Source: Trema orientale (Eukaryota; Streptophyta; Magnoliopsida; Rosales; Cannabaceae). From it: a stretch of 64,000 nt of DNA. The position numbers and the translations under genes were made by a program. Positions 23,575 through 36,394 of the stretch are shown here, one piece after another. The notes beneath the pieces are model-generated. The model saw only the letters and a list, made by a program, of their open reading frames with translations, was not told where the DNA came from and ran no database searches. Each line of letters starts with the position of its first letter. Positions within the stretch are counted from its first letter, which is position 1. Location of the stretch: the NCBI GenBank assembly GCA_002914845.1, contig JXTC01000051.1, forward strand, positions 935,676 through 999,675, in the 5' to 3' direction.

Positions 23575-25180
23575 GTAAATAAACGAAAGTGAAAAAGCCT
23601 CTCTCCGGAATACTTGGATGCACTCAAGTGTATGGGCATTCCATGAGCCTTAAGTATCTTTAACCATTCGATGAAGATCACACAGTCAATAATTAATACC
23701 CATATCCATATGCCTAAAGTACAATATCGTATGCTAGAAGCCCTCAAATTAAAAGTTCTAAATAAAATGTTGGAAAAGTAACAAAAATTACTTTAAAAAT
23801 ATCATATAAAGTACATATATTGCAGTGAACTGCACCATGTAGTTTATAATTTTTATAAACTGCACCAAATCACATAAATGAAAAAACAACACAGGTTGGT
23901 ATAGCGCGGTATGATTTTGATCGATTTTCATAATGTGTCAGTTTTTTTATCACTCTATTGGTAGAAATGTGGGATCACAAGTAAATTTTTTAATGCCTAG
24001 TGTTACACATCTTAACAAATTAGTATGAAAAAAATAACTTGAATAATATGGTATTATTTCATTTGTCAATATTTAATGTATGAATCACTCATTTTTACCA
24101 TCTTACAACATCATTCAAATTATTTTATAAAAATAACTTGTTAAGATATTTAGCTTTTTTTCTATTTTTATTATGTGTCACATCTCTATTAATATGTACT
24201 GTTAGACACCGCAAATACTCCGTAACACTGCTTCGGAATCAAAGTTGGCTCTGCCGTTGGATATGTTGTCACATTTTTCTATCGACGAGTAGAATTTTTC
24301 TCACTACCAAAGGGAAAAACAAAAGAAAAGAAAAAGATAACAGACAAGGACTTTACAAGTGGGCAATGCAATTGCAGCGCCTTGTAGACTTGGTAATGAT
24401 AAGAGGCGTAAGCACGTTGAGATGCTGGTGTCACCTTATCAATGTCCAAACAAAGCAAAGTTCTGATAGCTTTGCCACAACAGCTGCTGGGCTGAACAGG
24501 TCAGCATTGCATTGGCTTTACCTTTCAACCACTAACTTCCTAAACATCAAACTGTCATAATGTTATTCATTATTCATTTCATACCCCCTTTCGGCCCTTT
24601 TTAGGGCCCAACTTGTAACCATCAAAACGACCCCACTTCTCTCACTTTTGTCAGCCCTATTGGTTTTTAGACCATTCAATTCAGAAACACAAACCCCTAA
24701 TGCCAATCCTCCACGTCATGACTCATGATTAACTAAGCCATTCACATTCACATCCATACCCACACATTACTAAACAAACAGTCACAACAAGCTCCATTCC
24801 TTTTCCTCCCACGATGCTTCCAAGAAATTGTTATTTTACTTAAACAAATGTTTAACATGGCTTTATATTTCCGGTAAATAGAAAAATATTATTTGGATAT
24901 ACATGAACGACTTTAATATGAAGAAAGTAGGTCATTTATCATTGGCACATAACAAAACATGAAACTAATGGGACCAAGTCCCCCTTGATACAAATATATT
25001 GACAAATGGATAATAGTTTGGATTTTATCTTTTATCCAACTTTTTAATATCACCTAATGTGTATACGAATTGTTATAATTTTATTTGTGCATGTTATTAA
25101 CTCTATGGTTGCCTGTTGGTAATTACATGTCATTAGGTGGTATTAAATAAGTGAAACCCCTAGTGTTATTCTAAAAATAT
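22219..25180. other. Long intergenic stretch with a large microsatellite
   Basis: No splice-consistent gene was found. Bases 24138-24560 give a 140-codon ORF without recognisable domains or codon-like bias, and it is not called. Bases 24580-24810 are richer in C and look like single-copy flanking DNA. A compound trinucleotide repeat lies at 23493-23575. Confidence 0.4.
23493..23575 (+). repeat. Compound (TAG)n(TAA)n microsatellite
   Basis: A few TAG units followed by more than 20 TAA units without interruption. Length variation between individuals is likely. Confidence 0.95.
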
Positions 25181-25789
25181 TAGGGGTTTTAATTGTTCAA
25201 CAGGTGGGTTGGAGATTAGAGAAGTTTTAAACTTTTAATATATCACCGCCAGAGTTGTGCAATGTTTCGGCGAGTTGGACGGGTTGGATGGCAGTTTGGG
25301 CAGGTGGGTCGCAAGGGAGTCGAAATTTTTTTTCCCCTCTTTTTTTCTTGTATGGATATTTTTCTCTTTATACATATATACATATTTAAACTATAATAAG
25401 TAAGACAATGTTAAGTACTTTATCTATCGATGAATTGTTTTTCGGCTTATTAAGACAATCTATAACATCCACTTAGAAATAAAGCATCCATTTTCAGATC
25501 AAATATGAGAGACCAAAATATACTTCCTAAACTAAAGTAAATAAAACGTTCTAACATTAGATATGAGATAGCAAGTAGTAAACAGAAATCATATCTCCAT
25601 CGAATTCACTAAATATAAACATATTAATACTGTAAACATGCACTAACAAAATATTTTAAATCAAATTAAAAGAAAAAGCTCGGCAGACCGGCGGGTCGCT
25701 CGCCATAGCTAAATCTCCAATCTACCTATGCCTGTCGAAATTGGCGGTTGAGTTAAAACCCACCCAAAAAAGGTTTTTTAACACCCCTA
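25181..25789. mobile_element. Probable hAT-type non-autonomous element
   Basis: The ends TAGGGGTTTTAA (25181-25192) and TTAACACCCCTA (25778-25789) are inverted repeats with one mismatch. Flanks are both poly-A-like (AAAAATAT and AAAAAATA), so the 8-bp duplication is only suggestive. GGGTGGGTT/CGGCGGGTCG motifs near both ends resemble other plant hAT MITEs. Confidence 0.5.
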
Positions 25790-27327
25790 AAAAAATACTA
25801 AAGGAATTTGTGGTTCTAATAGTGATTTGGGACAAATAATTGTGTGACAAGTCCTAACGCAGTAGATTTTTTTTTTTTTTTCTTTTTTTGGCCAAAAGAG
25901 AGAACAGAAAAAAAGCTAGACATATCTAACGACAACTGAAAATGAAAAGGATATTACTGGGAACCTCGACCCTCGACCAAATCCACCTGAGAGATTAAAT
26001 CATTAACTAGAGCTTAGTTTGCACAGAGTGAGCAAGTCCATTAAATTATCTTTCAGTCCAAGAAAAACCACACAGAGAAAGTTTCAGATGCAAGAATGTT
26101 TTTTCTATAAAATCATGAAAACTCCAATTCGAACTAATAACATTGTCTATCATGTTAGGTGACTATCATGTTATGTTTTTTATGAGCGAGAACAATAAAA
26201 CAGAAAACGAAACAAATACACATTTGAATGTGAGATCATTTTTATTTTATCGGTTGCAGATTTTCACTATGATGACGGAAAAAAATGTAAGAAAATCCCA
26301 CTCCTTATGTCTCTGGGACTTGCATTTCTTATATATATAATCACACTCTTCATAAACATGGCCCTCTAATGTTCAATTTTTTAGCAAGAAAAACTTGAAC
26401 AACCTAATATATGTTGAAATCCTAATGTACCATAACTAATAAAATGTTGGTCTACTATTCTTTCAACTCCACGTTGACCTTACTTTGAAGATCTACCATT
26501 ACTAATAAAATTTTGGTCCACCTCTTTTCCAACCCCATGTTGACCTTACTGCAAGTATCCATTTGCATTTGTGTCAGGTGATAATTGGGTTCATTACATC
26601 CAATATATCACAATGAGATGCTTCTAAACCAGATCGTGTGAAATCAACAACTTGGTTTTTTATTTGTTCATTTTCGGACATGTTGCCCTATAAATGGGTT
26701 TTGTAGGATTCAAAGCGCTGGGTACTTAATAATATTAGGCACCAATGGCCGAATTTCGGTCATTTATTGACAATGTCCTTCTCATTTAATATTTATGTCT
26801 ATTTTGAGGTAACTGTTTGCCTATTCCCATATTTACTACGACAAAAAAAATCTCTCTAGTAGTATGTTTGGTAGGGGGAGAAGTGGAAAGAAGGAGATTG
26901 GTGAAGGGATTATTGGATGGATTTGGAGTATGATAGTTGTTTGATAGTAGGATTTTAGGAGGGAATGGATTAGACAAGAGATTTCAAATCCTCAATTTTA
27001 ACTAACTTTCAATCCTTCTAAAATTAGAGAGATTTTAGGAGAAAGACGCACACTCAAATGGTAGAGTAATTATTCTAAATATTTTCTTTTCTTCTAACCC
27101 TTCCTCTTACCAAATAATTGAGATGATTTTGGTCTTCTCTCCTTCCTTTCGTACTAAATACATTTAGAGAATATTGTTCTCCTTCCTCTCTCATTTATCT
27201 TATCTAGGTAATAAATTGTCATTCTAATAGTAGATCACTTTTTCACCTCTTAATCAAGTCATCAATTCACAGATACGAAGAATAAAAAATAAAATATAAT
27301 AATTTATTTTTCCTTATTTATCGAGAA
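25790..27327. other. Intergenic DNA with small duplications and a possible MITE
   Basis: No gene is supported. A roughly 70-bp unit (CTAATAAAATGTTGGTC..TTGACCTTACT) is duplicated with divergence at 26426-26556. Bases 26862-27150 begin GTTTGGTAGGGGGAGAAG and contain a loosely inverted partner, perhaps another TIR element. Confidence 0.35.
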
Positions 27328-27890
27328 TAGAGGTGTCAAACGTGCCCTGCCGGCCCATTTAAGTTAGATACAAGCATACTTTCGTATCGTGCTGTGCCCA
27401 TTTTTTAGTCATATCATCTCATGTCGGCCCATAGTATAACATCATTGGCCCAGCATGGCCCATTGGCCCATGCTCTAACATTCGTGCCGTGCCAGTATTT
27501 TTGGACCGAAATTGGCCTATTTAATTAGTAAATTTTATTAGCTTTAGTGTTCTTTTTATCAATTTTTTTAAATAATCCGAATTTATATAAAAAAATAAAG
27601 GTAATTTAATGTAAAATTTTATCTTAACTAAGTTTGTATTACACTTACTCAATCATAAATTCATATCATCTTTAACGACCTACCTAATAATTCCATTTGA
27701 GGTGTAAATTAAAATAGAAATAAAAAATTAAAAAGACATATATAAAGGAAAAACAAAATACTAATAATACATATGTTTAGCATGCTAACGTGTCATGCCT
27801 ATTGTGCTAGCGTGTCATGCTTAGCTCGTCGTGCTTAATTCATTGGCCTAATACGACCCACATATTGGTGTCGTGCCTGGCACGGTACGA
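27328..27890. mobile_element. Truncated copy of the GTGCCGTGCC hAT-type element
   Basis: The left end TAGAGGTGTCAAACGTGCC matches the element at 17266. Inner blocks (GGCCCAGCA(T/C)GGCCC, GTGCTAGCGTGTCATGC, GTCGTGCCTGGCACGG) follow in the same order, but the right inverted end is missing. It is non-coding. Confidence 0.55.
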
Positions 27891-28888
27891 CTATATATAA
27901 ATAGATATAATGAAACGAATTATACTTTGGATAGAAGATATAATAAAATAGAATGAATCATAATTTGAACGAGAAAAATTATAACATTCAAAAATTAGGG
28001 TGAGATTGCATTCTCATTTCAATAGTCAAAGTTAAAATTTAGCTGTTCAAATAGAAAAATTAAATTGTTAAAACAAACAACTATTCAAATAACTTATTAG
28101 AATTATTAAAAAAAAAAAACTCAAATAGTTGTTACATATAACCCATAAAAATATGGGAGAGTGGGAATGGGCAAAACAAACGGACTCCATCTTTCATTCA
28201 CTTTTTCTTGAAAAGAAATGAAATAAAAATATTGTTATTGCACAGCGAAGAGCGAAGCCGACGCAATAAAGAAGAAAAAACTAGCGGTGCCGAAGTTCCC
28301 AACGATGATCAACAAGACAACAAATCCTCTTATTCTATACCCGCATCTCTTCTTCTCCACGAAGAGGAGTAGAAAAATCCAAACCCTTATATTTATTTCA
28401 TTGATTCATCTGTTTATTTTAATGGGCCCTTATTTTATTTAAAGTTTAACAACTAAGAATAGTATATATTTAATACTACGTGCTTAGAATAGTATTTATT
28501 TAATACCACGTGCTCTCTGTACACACTTTTATTATATCAATTATAAACAAGCAGCAAAAGAAGCAGACCGATCTGAAAACCATGTGTGCCCACCACAAGA
28601 AAAAGTAAACAAAACTCCAAATTATATACATATGTAATATATTTATAAGTCCTCATTTTCGTTCATATTTTCTTCACAAATTACAAAAGGAGGATTAATG
28701 ATATACAAAGACTCAGATTTGTTTAGATTACAGACTTGGTCCAAAGATGGATACCTCTCAAAGAGTCTCAAATCAGACTCCGAAGAAAAAAAAAAGAAAA
28801 TAAAAAAGGAACTTCTTCTTCCTCTTTTAGCTCCTTTATTCCTCAAATGGAACATCTCTCATCACAATACTTACATGTACATCTTTTT
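27891..28888. other. Intergenic DNA
   Basis: No supported gene. The moderately GC-rich 28230-28380 carries a 46-codon ORF beginning MINKTTNPLILYPHLFF, without known relatives or splice partners. It is left uncalled. Confidence 0.35.
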
Positions 28889-29136
28889 TTAGGTTACAAC
28901 ATAAAATAAAAAAAATAAAAAACTTAGACCATTAAAACCAAGAACCTTGATTAAAAAACTTGACCTCTCTATATACACAAATATTACAAGACCAAAAAGA
29001 AAGACAGACTCCAAAGCGCTCTCTCTCGCTCTCTTCTCTTCTCTTCTTCCCAAAAAAGACCCTCTACTTCTCAAAACTTCAGTGTGCTTTTTTCTCTTCT
29101 TTTCTCAATTATGGAGGGCTATATGATCAAACCCTT
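28889..29136 (-). other. 3' UTR region of the 170-aa gene
   Basis: A GA-rich stretch on the - strand follows the stop, then TTGTAATATTTGTGTA, which is typical of plant far-upstream poly(A) elements. The exact end is unknown. Confidence 0.4.
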
Positions 29137-29974
29137 TTAAGCTACAGCAGAGATGCTGCAATTCCTCCGGTCTCTGCTCAAACAATCAAACCCTTCAATC
29201 CGAACAGCCGCCGGCTTGTGCCCGAATTTCATCCGAGCGCAGCCGCCGGCTTTTCGGGAAGACGGAGACGGCGGCGTCGGTGATACGAAGCCGATCCTGC
29301 CGCCGTTGCCGAATTGCTCGTCCTGGATTACTGGATTTGAGGCCCTGCTTGGTGGAGACCCGCAGAAATATGGTGGCGATGAGGCTACTTGGTTATTATT
29401 GTGCAGCTCTCCACTATTTCCTCCCTGTCATATGAAAAACGACATAAAATGTTAAAAACGACACAAAAATATCACAAAGCATATGCCTTTATTATTATTT
29501 TATTTTATTTTTAATTTAAGCATTTAACGGGTTTGAAATTTAAAACCCATTTCTCAACCTAAAAAACAAAGACCAGCAAAAATTGGAAAAATGATAAAAA
29601 CCAGAAAAATTGCAGACAAACAAAGAGAGAGAGAGAGAGAGAGAGAGATAGAAACACCTTTGTTAGAATGATATCCAGGAGTTCTGTCCCTGCTTGAACG
29701 TCTCCAAGTTCTGATTGAAAAGGACTGCTATGCAAAATAGAAAATATTAGGATTCATAGCAAAAAAGATAAAATAAAATCAAAATAAAAGAAAAATTATA
29801 TTAAAAAAAACCATACTTGCCGGGGCATCTGAGAGGTCTGATGTGGTCGTTTATAGAAGGATTTAGAAGGCCCAAACGACGAGGTTTTGGACAAACGACA
29901 GAGCCCACCACAATCCTTAACCCCTCACAACCTGCTCCTGCCATTGCGTTCTGCTCATAAGCGCACCTCTTCAT
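29137..29974 (-). CDS. Conserved plant protein of unknown function, 170 aa, three coding exons
   Basis: Coding exons on the - strand: 29974-29817 (158 nt), 29724-29658 (67 nt), 29424-29137 (288 nt, stop TAA at 29139-29137). Donors GCAA|GTATGG and AAAG|GTGTTT and acceptors GCATAGCAG| and ATATGACAG| give phases 2 and 0, total 513 nt. The protein starts MKRCAYEQNAM; an in-frame stop lies shortly upstream of this ATG. Conserved-looking blocks are VVCPKPRRLGLLNPSINDHI, ELGDVQAGTELLDIILTK, PPYFCGSPPSRASNPVIQDE, GGCARMKFGHKPAAVRIEGF and the C-terminal DRRNCSISAVA. From memory this order (CPKPRR, GTELLDIIL, NP..D..F, C-terminal EGFDCL) is shared by a small plant family with no assigned function; this was not checked by search. 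No signal peptide or membrane segment is seen. The opposite strand of exon 3 has a longer ORF, judged a shadow. Confidence 0.82.
29620..29650 (+). repeat. (GA)n microsatellite inside an intron
   Basis: About 12 GA units lie in the second coding intron of the 170-aa gene, a few bases downstream of its donor. Confidence 0.9.
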
Positions 29975-30470
29975 CTTTCTTTTTCTTCAAATATATCCGA
30001 AGATCTCAACCAAGAACGCCTATAATAAATTTTAACAAAATAAATAAATTAGAAAAAAATCACAGAACCCAAAAAAAAAAAGAAAAAAGAATATTTCTTG
30101 TAATACAAAAATAAAAAACCACACCAACAAAAATGAATTTCTTTCCCTTTTTTTTCTCAAATTCGACTTTTTCTTGGGATACAAACAAAACCCAGAAGCC
30201 AAATATCCCAAAACAAAAAATAAAGAAGAAATTACGGAATATCACTACAGAGATCCACGTGTTTAAGACCCTTCAAGCAAATATTCACACCGAAAATTAA
30301 AAAGAAAAAAAAAAAGAAAGAGAGAAAACCTGTGGCGCTAGAAGAGGCTCCTCCAAAGAAGGAGGGGTCTTCAAGCAGGAATTATTAATTTAAAAAAAAA
30401 AAAAAAAAGAAAAACAGAGAAGATGAAGCAGAGATTTTTTTCGAGGGTCAAACAGAGAGAGGAGAAATGG
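29975..30470 (-). promoter_or_regulatory. 5' UTR with intron of the 170-aa gene
   Basis: A leader exon (about 30470-30330) ends CCACAG|GTTTTC. An intron of 310 nt (30329-30020) ends TTTATTATAG|, and 45 nt of leader precede the ATG. A TATA-like GATAAATA (- strand, 30509-30502) stands about 30 bp upstream of the presumed start of the leader. Introns in 5' leaders are common in plants and often raise expression. Confidence 0.55.
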
Positions 30471-31385
30471 AAGAAGGAAGATAAGGATTGGGTTGGCTTT
30501 GGTATTTATCATTGAAATGAAATGACATTGACGAGTTATTCTCTGAGGCCGGGTGTAGATTTTCTGGTGTGGATTTGGTCTATCTCTACCGTTTGATCAG
30601 AATAAAATTTTAATATTTTATTAGGGACAGATGGAATCGCTCAATTTACTGTAGGGGATATTGCTACGATTTTTTAATTTTATAAAGGAAAGAGAGCGGA
30701 GCTGCGGAGGTAGTTGGTCCACATGATGCACTCTTCTCTCCCACCTTCTTTTTTTTCTTTTTTTTTTTCTTTTTTCTTTTTTAAGAATATAATAATAATA
30801 TAATGTGAGGGACATGATGCACTTCAAAATCTCTCATATATTTGGAGGTTCCCCTTGTTTTGCTCCACTCTACTAAAAATTTATATATATAATCTTTGGC
30901 CTGTCTCTATATCTATAAGTCCCCCACAAGTATAGTGATGTATATATAAATATAATATAAGGGTTTCACTCGGAAAATTTTATATTTTAATGCATTTTCA
31001 ATGTACATGAAATATAATTATAAATATTTCCTTTAAGTTCTTTTTTTTTTTAAGGGATATTTTCTTAAGTTTATCAGTTTATGTAACCATATGTCTTTTT
31101 TGGATTCCGTGGACTGAAAATACTATTATGAATAGTGATATTATCATTGTTGATTTTTCATTTTTTTTTTTGCTTGAATTGTTGATTTTTCATTTGATAT
31201 TGTGTTAATGTGTCTATCTTACGTTTGGCATAAAAAGTATGTAATTAATTGAAAAGTGATGATGATTAATATTATTATCAATGCTGGCAGTTCAGTGAAT
31301 GGTGATACACAAACTTCCTCCTTTCCTCAAATGTAATGTTTAATGGATAATTATCCACAATAAAGCATGACATGAATGACATTGT

Positions 31386-31421
<36 letters not shown>

Positions 31422-32427
31422 TGGATTTGTTATTAGAATGAATGAAAATACTTTCAATTTAAGAAAAAGAGAGAAAAAAGGTCAGTGTAAATTCTGGAAC
31501 TACATGGACTTTACATAGGATAGAATAAGTTGTGAGTGTAAAGAGGATTTGTAAGACTAAGAGCAGTTATGAATTTCTATGCAGTATGAAGCTCCTGAAA
31601 AAAGAAAATCTACTTACTAAAAAAAAGGATAGAAAAAACACTACAACTAATAAGAGAAAAGAAAACGATTTGCTATCTTGTGTATTTGAATACAGAAGAT
31701 TTTTTAAAAATAAAAATGAAGAAATTTCCATGTTTTTACTTTTAATTTAGGAAGGAAATCAAATCAAATACACAATTATTATTGAAAATCAGGACCTTTT
31801 ATTACATTTAAATAATTAACGTTCTTGTTTTAGTAAAGTAGCTTAAGCCAAATGTCATTTTTCATCCAAAAACGAAATAGAAGTAAAATGTCCTTATCTT
31901 CAGACTTCAAGTTCCGACAATCTAGATACATTTTTGTTCTATTTCTATTTTTTTTTCCAATGTAATTGCTATATTTATTAAAAAATATTCATGCATGTAT
32001 GAATCTTTGTATGTCTGTGTATGTGTATAAATAGCATTGATACATTGTAGGATTTAAGTTCCGAGTTAAAAATCATTACGATTGCGAAGATAATACGTAT
32101 AGAGAATTTCATTATAACAAATGTGAAAGAAAAAGGCCTTTTGTTTGAAATTTTGATTAGTTTAATTAGTTTTTAACAATCATTTCATTAGCATTAACAA
32201 ATTACTCGATTCCTCTTTAAAAAAAAAACGTAAAAAGGAAAAACCTACAACTACAAAAGTCCGAAAATGTAGAAATGATTTGAAGTAGATTTAGTCCGAA
32301 AATTCGGGGGCGTAATTTGCCCCTTGGCCTATGTGACTCCACACCTGAATATGGAAACCTCTATTATATTTCTTTCTAAAAAATCTTTAAGTTGGTTTTT
32401 CTCAAGTATGTGTAGATGTATATATAT
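30471..32427. other. Intergenic DNA
   Basis: Promoter-side DNA of the 170-aa gene, then AT-rich spacer with an (AT)n tract at about 31389-31419. No gene is supported. Confidence 0.4.
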
Positions 32428-33108
32428 GGGTGAGTTTTCAATGGGTATTTTTGTTTTTGCTCCATGGATGGGTAAGTTTGACTAATTTGGAAATAAACCT
32501 ATACTAACAAGTCATCTCATTAATTATATTAATTTCTAATTCTTTTATATTTATTTCATTTTTGAAAATTTAATTTAAAGTTTAATTTTTTAATTACTTT
32601 TAATTTAAAACTATATATAATTGTACCTTCAATATTTCATAAAATTTATTTTGTACTATACGAAAGGTAAAACCCAAAGTAGCATAATTTTCATATTATG
32701 AATAAGTTATTTTCTTAAATAAAAATAAATAAATAAAATAACTATATTAAAAGAAAATTTGTTTGAAAAAAAAAATTATGCGTGAAACAACTTAAAATTT
32801 GTAAATTTTTTGTTGTATTTTTTTTTTCAACAAATAAGATAGTTGAGAGTGATTTAGGATTATTAAGTATTTTTTATTAGTTTCATTTTCTTATAAAAAA
32901 AAGAAAATAGAAAAAATTGACCTACTCATCAGGTTTCCCATCTTTTTTGTTTTAAATAACTTTCGATATTTACATATGTATTAATTATAATAATCTTTTT
33001 AAGTAAATCTACGAATATTATTTTAGCCATTAGATTAAAATCCAATGACCCAAATTAGAGTACCCATCCATGGAGTAAAAACAAAATTCTTCTATTGAAA
33101 TATCACCC
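32428..33108. mobile_element. MITE-like element, family B, long copy
   Basis: The left end (GGGTGAGTTTTCAATGGG, then CTCCATGGATGGGTA) is matched by the inverse of the right end (GGGTGATATTTCAATAG, then TACTCCATGGATGGGTA), giving arms of about 50 bp. Both ends sit in (TA)n DNA, suggesting a TA target. The centre is AT-rich and non-coding. A related left end alone lies at 42078-42130. Confidence 0.7.
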
Positions 33109-36100
33109 TATATATATATATATATTTAAGTTGACATATTTTGAAGTCGGACTTGCACAAGGCTTGAATAGACTGACATTAATTAGCCCAAACTGTGGAA
33201 ATTTTCTTGGTTGATTATTTGGTTGGGATAAATAATCAATTATCCTAACTTGCTTTCATAATTTTTGTTTTAGTGCGAATTGAATCAAGCCCAATCTGTA
33301 TTTTCATTGTAATTGTAATTGTATTTTCATTGTTATTGAGTGATTAGTTGAGTAATGAGTAACGCTAAATTTTGCTAAATGAAAGAAAAATTAGGTGATG
33401 CCCATTCCATTTTCTATACCTTTGGCTTTTATTCCAGGCTCCGTTAAGGAACTGCAGGGGGCTCGACTCATTCTCTTCCAACCTTTATCATAGTGTTGCC
33501 CACTTACTCACTAAGCTAGAGGAAAGAGATTAAGAAATTAAGAAAAAGAATTCCTACTGTTATACGATAACATTGCTGATATATATTCATATACTTCACT
33601 GGTGAGATAATTAAATTTCACAATAAAAGAAAGGACTATAGTACCCTTAAAAAAAAGGAATATAGTATTGCATTTAGCTGATAAATGAAGGGGAAAAGAG
33701 TGATCATAGATTTAGTTCGGTAACTACATTTTCTTCTAAAGAAAAGAGTTTTCATATTTGAATCTTCCCCCCTTATAATAAGAGAAACAGAGAAAAAAAA
33801 AGTGTATATTATCATCCAAAAAAGTTTCAAAGTTGAGTAAAATGCAAGTGTAATTAAAGTATTAAAGCTAAGGTGTTAAGAGAGTGAAAGAGAGAGAAAA
33901 GAAGGCAAGAAGCTCCATGATTCCACTCCAAAGTGGAAAAGACAAAGATGATTTTGCAGGTTGAGAATTGAAAGTGGAAGCAAACCCCACCCTTATGTTT
34001 TTTTTTTTTTTTTTTTTTTTCTTATTTCCTTTCTTTTCTTGTCCCTTACTTTGATCCTCTACATATGCCTTGGGATTCTCTCAAAGTAGCAAAATAACGT
34101 TTTTTAGGGGGCTAATTCTCAATTATTAAAAAAAATAAAGCATTATTTAGAGGACTTCCATGGTACAATAGTAGTGCAGAAGCACTACTGCTAGCATTTG
34201 TTTTTTTTTTTTTTGAAGAGATGAATTACTATTAGTATTACTAAAAAAAATAACTATTAGTCTTTGAATTATTAAGAAAGTTTTGTTTGATTTTAAAAAC
34301 CAGTTTGGCATTTCTGTCTGTACTATCCTGTAACCTGCTGTAGTTTTGCTATGAGTAAAAGCAATTATGAAAAAAAAATCTAAGCATTTAGTAAATTAAG
34401 TTTACAAAATTAATGTGTTGTTTAAAAGTAGAATTTAAAGTTTGGTAAATTATCAATTGTGTATGTTGTAGAATGATATCTTTAAAAAATTTGTATATTG
34501 AAAGCAACTTTGTAAAAGCAACACTTAGTTACCATAGAGCAAAATTTATCAAACGTATCTTTTTTTACTTATTTTTCTCAATCACTTTTAAAATGTAAAA
34601 CCAATCCTCCAAAAGTAATCGCAAATAGGTCCTAAGCTTTATCTTTTTAAACTTTTAAAATTGTTCCTTTATTTCCGATTTTGGAGTCCTGAACATTTAT
34701 TTTGTTAAATTTCCATCGAACTCAATTAACAATATTTACTGAATTTAATTTTAGTGTTAATGATGTTGAAAAACGTTTAATTTGCCTTAATCGTCTTTTT
34801 TTTATGTTGGACGAATCAATTTGCCTTAATCCTTTATTGTTGAAAGATTTAACAGGGAACAAAAATGCTATGTGGAATTTTCTAAGTTTAAGGAGAACTG
34901 CTCCTAATTTTAAAGTTAATTGAACTAATTAATGAACCAGCAATGTTATTAATCTTGATTCACCGAAAAAACAAAATATTGTTATTAATCTTTGTTAAAT
35001 AATTACCCATTAAACTTTTGGAGCAAATTTAGAGGAGATTAGGCTCAATAGCAATTTGTGAGGCTAAGTTTTTACGGTTGCCAATATTTTTCAATATCTT
35101 TTTTTGGGTTTATAATAGTTGTATTGTAAAGTCTTAATTTTGCCCATAATTTTCTTTTTTTTTTTTTTTATTAAATTGGTTCGGATTGTCTACTGACTAG
35201 GGTTATTACTAAACTTTTGAGGTTTGACTATTATTGAGTTTTGTTCACTGACCGGTTGAGTAAACTTCGATATTTCAAAATATATTTAGCTAGTTGCCAT
35301 GCGAAAAATTTAAATTTTAAAACTGCTAATTATAAATTTTTTCCGGAATTTATCATTCCCATTTTTGGTTGCTAACTCTGGCTTAAAATGCATATGGTAG
35401 ATCCTTTCGAAAAAAAATGCATATGGTAGATATATATCACAGACAACTCAAATTTCTCATCAATTTTGATATCTTAATTTATGTCTTATCAATAAGTTTA
35501 AAATACATCATTTGAATTTAAACTACCTAATCGAATTTATAACCTTATTTTTGGTTATATTCTTAATACAATGTATCATCAATTGATTTGATAAATATAA
35601 ATTGTGATGGACCATTTGAATTCGTACCTAAAATGTCATATAAGTTAATTTGGTATTCCAATAATAAGTGAATTATATTAAAATTTATCTGATTTATAAA
35701 TTCTATTTAATTTTAATTATTAGTTGATGTAGAAGCAGCTTGATAAAATAAAATTATGTCATTCTCTCTCTCTTTTTTCTCCCCCCGGCTGAAATCGAAA
35801 CAAATTAATCTATTGCTGATAGGGTTGTTATATCTAATCTTCGCCCAAACCAAACAAAATGCAGGCCATATGACCCATTTATTAGTCAATTTTAGGAGTA
35901 AATGAGAGCACATGTATTAAAGCTACGTTGCCTATGGGGTGTCCATGGGGATCATATTTAAGTTGTAACTACCAATTAGTCGCCAAGGGGAGCAGGGTGG
36001 ACCAATAGGATATATAAGTTCCTCCCCCCCCCACTGAAAAAAGGGGAAGGGAGGATAAGTTGGGCAGTTTGTGCTGTATTTTGGCCAAGAGTTTGACTTT

Positions 36101-36200
36101 ATGCTTTCAAAAAATTTTCTCTTTTTTCTGTTTAAATAAAATCATTCTTTTTTTATTTTTCTTAATTTCTAATAACTTGTCTTCTTACATATATATATAT
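33109..36200. other. Long intergenic stretch, no gene seen
   Basis: AT-rich spacer with long poly-T tracts (33998-34020, 35157-35170). A slightly GC-richer block at 35930-36070 has a C-run. No ORF with coding character and no tRNA or snRNA were recognised. Confidence 0.4.
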
Positions 36201-36394
36201 AGGTTGCCAATCTAATAGGTATTTTTTTAAAGTCGTAGAATCATCATCTAATAATGATCCAACGGCTATAATGAAGAATATGAAAAGACGCGCATCATCA
36301 ATGTTATTTTTAAAAAATATGTATGATAAAATTTTATTGGCTAAAATGATACCTATGTATAGGGAAAAAAAAATACCTATTGAATTAGTGCCCA
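36201..36394 (+). mobile_element. MITE, family A, copy 2
   Basis: The left TIR AGGTTGCCAATCTAATAGGT and right TIR ACCTATTGAATTAGTGCCC are flanked by (TA)n on both sides. The internal order is the same as in the copies at 464, 41557 and 41818, but shorter by an internal deletion. Confidence 0.75.

Noticed and set aside
23294..23747. ORFs of poly-Ile or poly-Tyr
   Set aside because: Translation of the TAA/TAG microsatellite.
24138..24560. 140-codon + strand ORF starting MLRYLAFFLFLLC
   Set aside because: Hydrophobic start comes from AT-rich DNA; no domain, no splice partner and no coding-like composition.
29153..29455. 100-codon + strand ORF in a GC-rich block
   Set aside because: It is the complement of exon 3 of the - strand 170-aa gene, whose splice phases and protein blocks fit; the + strand product has no recognisable domain.
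33430..33500. Possible microRNA-like stretch (CTCCGTTAAGGAACTGCAGG)
   Set aside because: No match to miRNA families I know and no complementary arm nearby.
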